A stretch of DNA of 64,000 nt. Origin: Ciona intestinalis. Lineage: Eukaryota > Chordata > Ascidiacea > Phlebobranchia > Cionidae. Positions 60,959 through 64,000 of this stretch are shown here, one piece after another. Made by a program: the position numbers and the translations under genes. The notes beneath the pieces are model-generated. The model worked only from the letters and a program-made list of their open reading frames with translations, was not told the origin of the DNA and did no database searches. Position 1 is the stretch's first letter; every line of letters starts with the position of its first letter. The stretch is from NCBI RefSeq assembly GCF_000224145.3, contig NW_004190465.2, forward strand, positions 30,741 to 94,740, read 5' to 3'.

Positions 60959-62226
60959 ATATAGTACAATGGGGGAAGATGAGACACTTAAGCACATATT
61001 GCCAAATATTTCCCAAATCAAAATAGATGACGGTTTTTGGGTAATACCAAGAATTAGTACTATCATATCTTTATTAATTGACACCAATTTAATAAAATAT
61101 AATAAAACACACGAAGAGTTATTTAGCGGTCCGCACAACTGGTGAAACTTTACAAATTCAAAAACACACAGAATAAGATGGGACAGTTTAAAATCATTGT
61201 TAATTTTCATTATTAAGTTTATTTATGAATAGGAATATACGTAAAACACACGAAATAATACTGTACGCTTTAAAAATAGGTCTAAACATTCTTTTTCTTG
61301 CTACAGTTTTTAACATGTTACCTATACATTATATTATTGCATAACAATTGGTATTGTTTGAACGACAATGGGTAATGTTCGAACTTTAATGGTCAAATAT
61401 TGTATCCTACAAATGTATATGAACTTGTAATAACAAAAAAGTGAATAAAACTATTGATTCTTATAAATTATCAAAGAGCAAATGACCAAATTTCGAATAT
61501 ATTTTCAAAATATTATCCCTTTATTATATCAGTATCTTATAGTTGAATAACCCCTGAGGTATGAATTACTAAATTAAAAGCAAATCTTTGAAAGTTTGGC
61601 AATGAAAACATACAAAAAACTACATTGTGGGAGAAGACGGGACTCTAAATTGAAATATTTACATTAGCAGTATTCTGCAACTTGTAGTACCGAGTTAAAC
61701 AGGCTGTGCTAGTATTTTTGCCAGGTAAACGTTATATATATAACGTTAAACCAATATTTTTTTGTTGTTTTTATCTCAAATTAAAGTCATATTGACCCCT
61801 GCCTATTTTCTTCATGCTTATATCTCAGTGTTTTTTACAAAACTAAAACTAGTTTTATGAGACAAAATCAAACTGTACGAAATATTCACGGTTGTTTTAT
61901 AAAGCTATTAAACTAGTTTAATCGTTCGCAAACGCAAACTAAAAAAAATTCATCGGCTTTACTATGATTTAGCGAAGATTAAAAAATAGCACCTTACTAT
62001 TTCACATTTTTTACCTGTTCAAAGTATACTGTTTCTGTTTTACATATTTTTTTCAAAATTTAAAAAGAGTAATCTGCTTTGACGGGCGCTTTATAAAGTT
62101 GTGATAATAATGTCGAATAATTCTGTAACCTTATTTTCCTGATTATCATTAAATGGGGGTCTGTAAAAAGAAAATTAAAAAAATCTCATCTAACAAACGG
62201 TCCCATCTTCCCCCACCCTACTATAT
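60959..62226 (-). mobile_element. Long element with GGGGGAAGATG(A/G)GACA ends, empty-site copy
   Basis: Left ATATAGTACAATGGGGGAAG, right TCCCATCTTCCCCCACCCTA. Inverted relative to 57359-59126 and lacking the 531-bp insert. No ORF of transposase type. Confidence 0.8.
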
Positions 62227-62239
62227 GTTTAATTAAATA

Positions 62240-62439
62240 ATATAGTAGGGTGGGGGAAGATAGGACATCTTTTCGTTTAGTTTTCTCTTTTCATTTGGTA
62301 GTAAACAAACAACATTCAATGAATTATAAAACCGTATCTTAACGACTTCCACAGACCGTTGGTAATTGTTTAAAACACGATCAGGCTATTTGGATATTGT
62401 GTGTTAAAGGTGTCCCATCTTCCCCACTCTACTATATTT
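62240..62439. mobile_element. Short MITE, intact
   Basis: Left TAGTAGGGTGGGGGAAGATA, right GGTGTCCCATCTTCCCCACT then CTACTATAT. About 200 bp, with the shared interior ATTATAAAACCGTATCTTAA. Confidence 0.8.
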
Positions 62440-62440
62440 A

Positions 62441-62642
62441 TTTAATTTTGAGTTTGTATATATCGTCTGTGGGGTGTAACGGGCACGCCTTTTATCCAAA
62501 ATATTCTTTCGTTCTTTTTTTTATTAGAGGCGTGTTTTATAAACTGTTGTTTTACCATTACTACCTGTCTTTTCGCGTTTGTCAACTCTCGTGTTCTTCG
62601 TTATCGTGACCGAAGAAACGAAATAAAGTTCATTTATTCATT
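62441..62642 (+). repeat. Possible LINE 3' end
   Basis: Ends in GAAACGAAATAAAGTTCATT followed by short TTCATTC units, a form common to LINE tails in which the poly(A) signal is internal. No reverse-transcriptase frame is present, so the class is a guess. Confidence 0.3.
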
Positions 62643-63284
62643 CCACACAATCAACTATGTCCGCTATATTCACTATATCAAGTACAATCAATCTCCTCAA
62701 TCATCGAGCCTATAGCCTACATACTACAAAACAAAAGGTGCCGATCTTCAACCTACAAACTGTCGTGAAATCCACTGCTGAAACAGTGAAGTAGCGACAA
62801 AACAATTTCAAGATGAGGTACAATGAAAACTATGCGCGCGTATTGCCTGCGTATGAAAACATTTTTCGGTGGAGCCAGCCTATATGTACCGGTTGAGTAA
62901 GCTTCGAGCACAGATATTTCATATATATAATGATCTAAATTTCACTATGTGCATAAAGAATGCGTGCCGTGTAAAATTGCCAGCTGGCGCGACGCGGAAG
63001 GTACTTAATCGTTTCCCTTCCCACATGTAACAATGACAATCGCACACAATCGCATTAAAGAGGAAACACCATTGTTAGGACAATGCCGAGAAACTTTGCT
63101 CTGTGACAATACGGAGCCTTGCTGTATAATCATAGTATATTGAAGTGATAGTATGCTAACGAGACCACGTAACCACTTTTGACGCATAAGTCCACATTTA
63201 CACTTCGCCCGACAGTTCAGCCAGACAGGGCCGTACAACAGTGCAAGGCTGAGTCCGTATATAGGCATTTTTGAACACGTTATT

Positions 63285-63480
63285 GAACACGTTAGTGGTC
63301 ATATCCTTTTCCGTCGAACAGTTGTTCTTGGCTTTGTTGTTGTTGCTGATAGGGTGATTATTTTTCGCACTTATCCTAATTCTCAATTCTAGCATTTTTT
63401 TTAATCTCTTGATTGAAATCAAATCGTAATATATATTTATAATTTTTAGACTGAATTTTCAGATTTAAAACCGCACGATG
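63285..63480. repeat. Unnamed dispersed repeat, copy 3 of 3
   Basis: GTCGAACAGTTGTTCTTGG, a TTGTTGTTG run, CACTTATCCTAATTCTCAAT and CAGATTTAAAACCGCAC, nearly the same as 12120-12330. Confidence 0.75.
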
Positions 63481-64000
63481 AGCGATTAATTAACGATTAC
63501 TATCCTCATGCACTTTACATAACGGAAACACTGTCTGGAGTTTGGCGGGGAACGACGGCGCGTGTTATATAAGATAAGAAATCCACACAACAATTCACGA
63601 CTGAATCAAACTATTAGCATTTGTGGGGACGCATTAAATGCACTACTCTTATACCGTATTATCATTAATCGTAATTGAAACATTATTTTTAATTCAACAG
63701 CATATGATTAATATTAACTTCTAACATTACCTAATTACTGCGTGATTACGGTTCGTCAAAATTCATGAAAACAAACGTTTTTAAGTGACGACAACGTTAA
63801 CTAGTGTAAGTTTACAATAAACACATGGTACAGGACTTGTACAAAGCGTATTTACACATATTCTTTACCAAACACTCAATCCTCATACGTCATAAGTTTC
63901 ATTAGTTATAATACATGTATGTATGTATGTATTGTGCTATAGCCCTCATGGAGCCGTAGACCTCATTTCATGGCATTCTGTGTGCTCCTGCACGTTCCTT

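Larger units (their letters stand above)
60290..64000. other. Gene-poor right end of the window
   Basis: No gene I can support. Contains a SINE fragment (60530-60640), the long element 60959-62226, a short MITE (62240-62439), a LINE-like 3' tail (about 62441-62642, ending AATAAAGTTCATTTATTCATTC), an unnamed repeat (63285-63480) and a short TATG run at 63912-63930. Confidence 0.55.

Overview
This window looks like tunicate nuclear DNA, most likely from Ciona. That is an inference from three things. The genes are chordate-type with many small GT-AG introns (59 to 65 nt at the shortest). The sequence is AT-rich. About twenty copies of one tRNA-derived SINE with a CATT tail are present, a type I associate with Ciona. 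All gene models were spliced by hand. Donor and acceptor phases agree at every junction used, and total coding lengths are multiples of three wherever a complete CDS is present.

Layout. 1-8.9 kb (+): the 3' part of a gene encoding at least 11 tandem thrombospondin type-1 domains, one per symmetric phase-1 exon, ending in a hydrophobic GPI-like tail. 10.2-16.4 kb (-): a complete secreted protein, signal peptide-CUB-linker-CUB-linker-VWA, with a recently duplicated or converted CUB half. 19.9-21.3 kb (+): EFCAB10, tail-to-tail with ribosomal protein RPS23 (21.5-24.4 kb, -). 28.1-34.0 kb (-): a divergent mitochondrial NFU1-type iron-sulfur scaffold gene that has lost the second cysteine of its CXXC motif. 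35.5-37.2 kb (-): a broken hAT/ZMYM1-like transposase with a 500-base assembly gap. 38.7-56.6 kb (+): 25 exons of SLMAP from the second half of its FHA domain to the C-terminal membrane anchor; the first FHA exon was not found. A single-exon 139-codon ORF lies in one SLMAP intron. 59.2-60.2 kb (-): a coiled-coil gene fragment interrupted by SINE sequence. 60.3-64 kb: repeats and no gene I can support.

The rest is largely transposable elements. They include hAT-type non-autonomous elements with 8-bp target-site duplications, one of them nested inside another that is nested in a SINE. A second family has long or short elements ending in a GGGGGAAGATGGGACA-type terminal repeat, two of the long ones forming a large inverted pair. 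Further repeat families are unnamed. The genes do not form a shared pathway; they are neighbouring, unrelated loci. I see no CRISPR array, bacterial operon or viral genome. The most unusual points are the NFU1 cysteine loss, the nested elements with matching target duplications, the incomplete MIDAS site of the VWA domain, and the SLMAP-nested ORF that could splice in frame into SLMAP.
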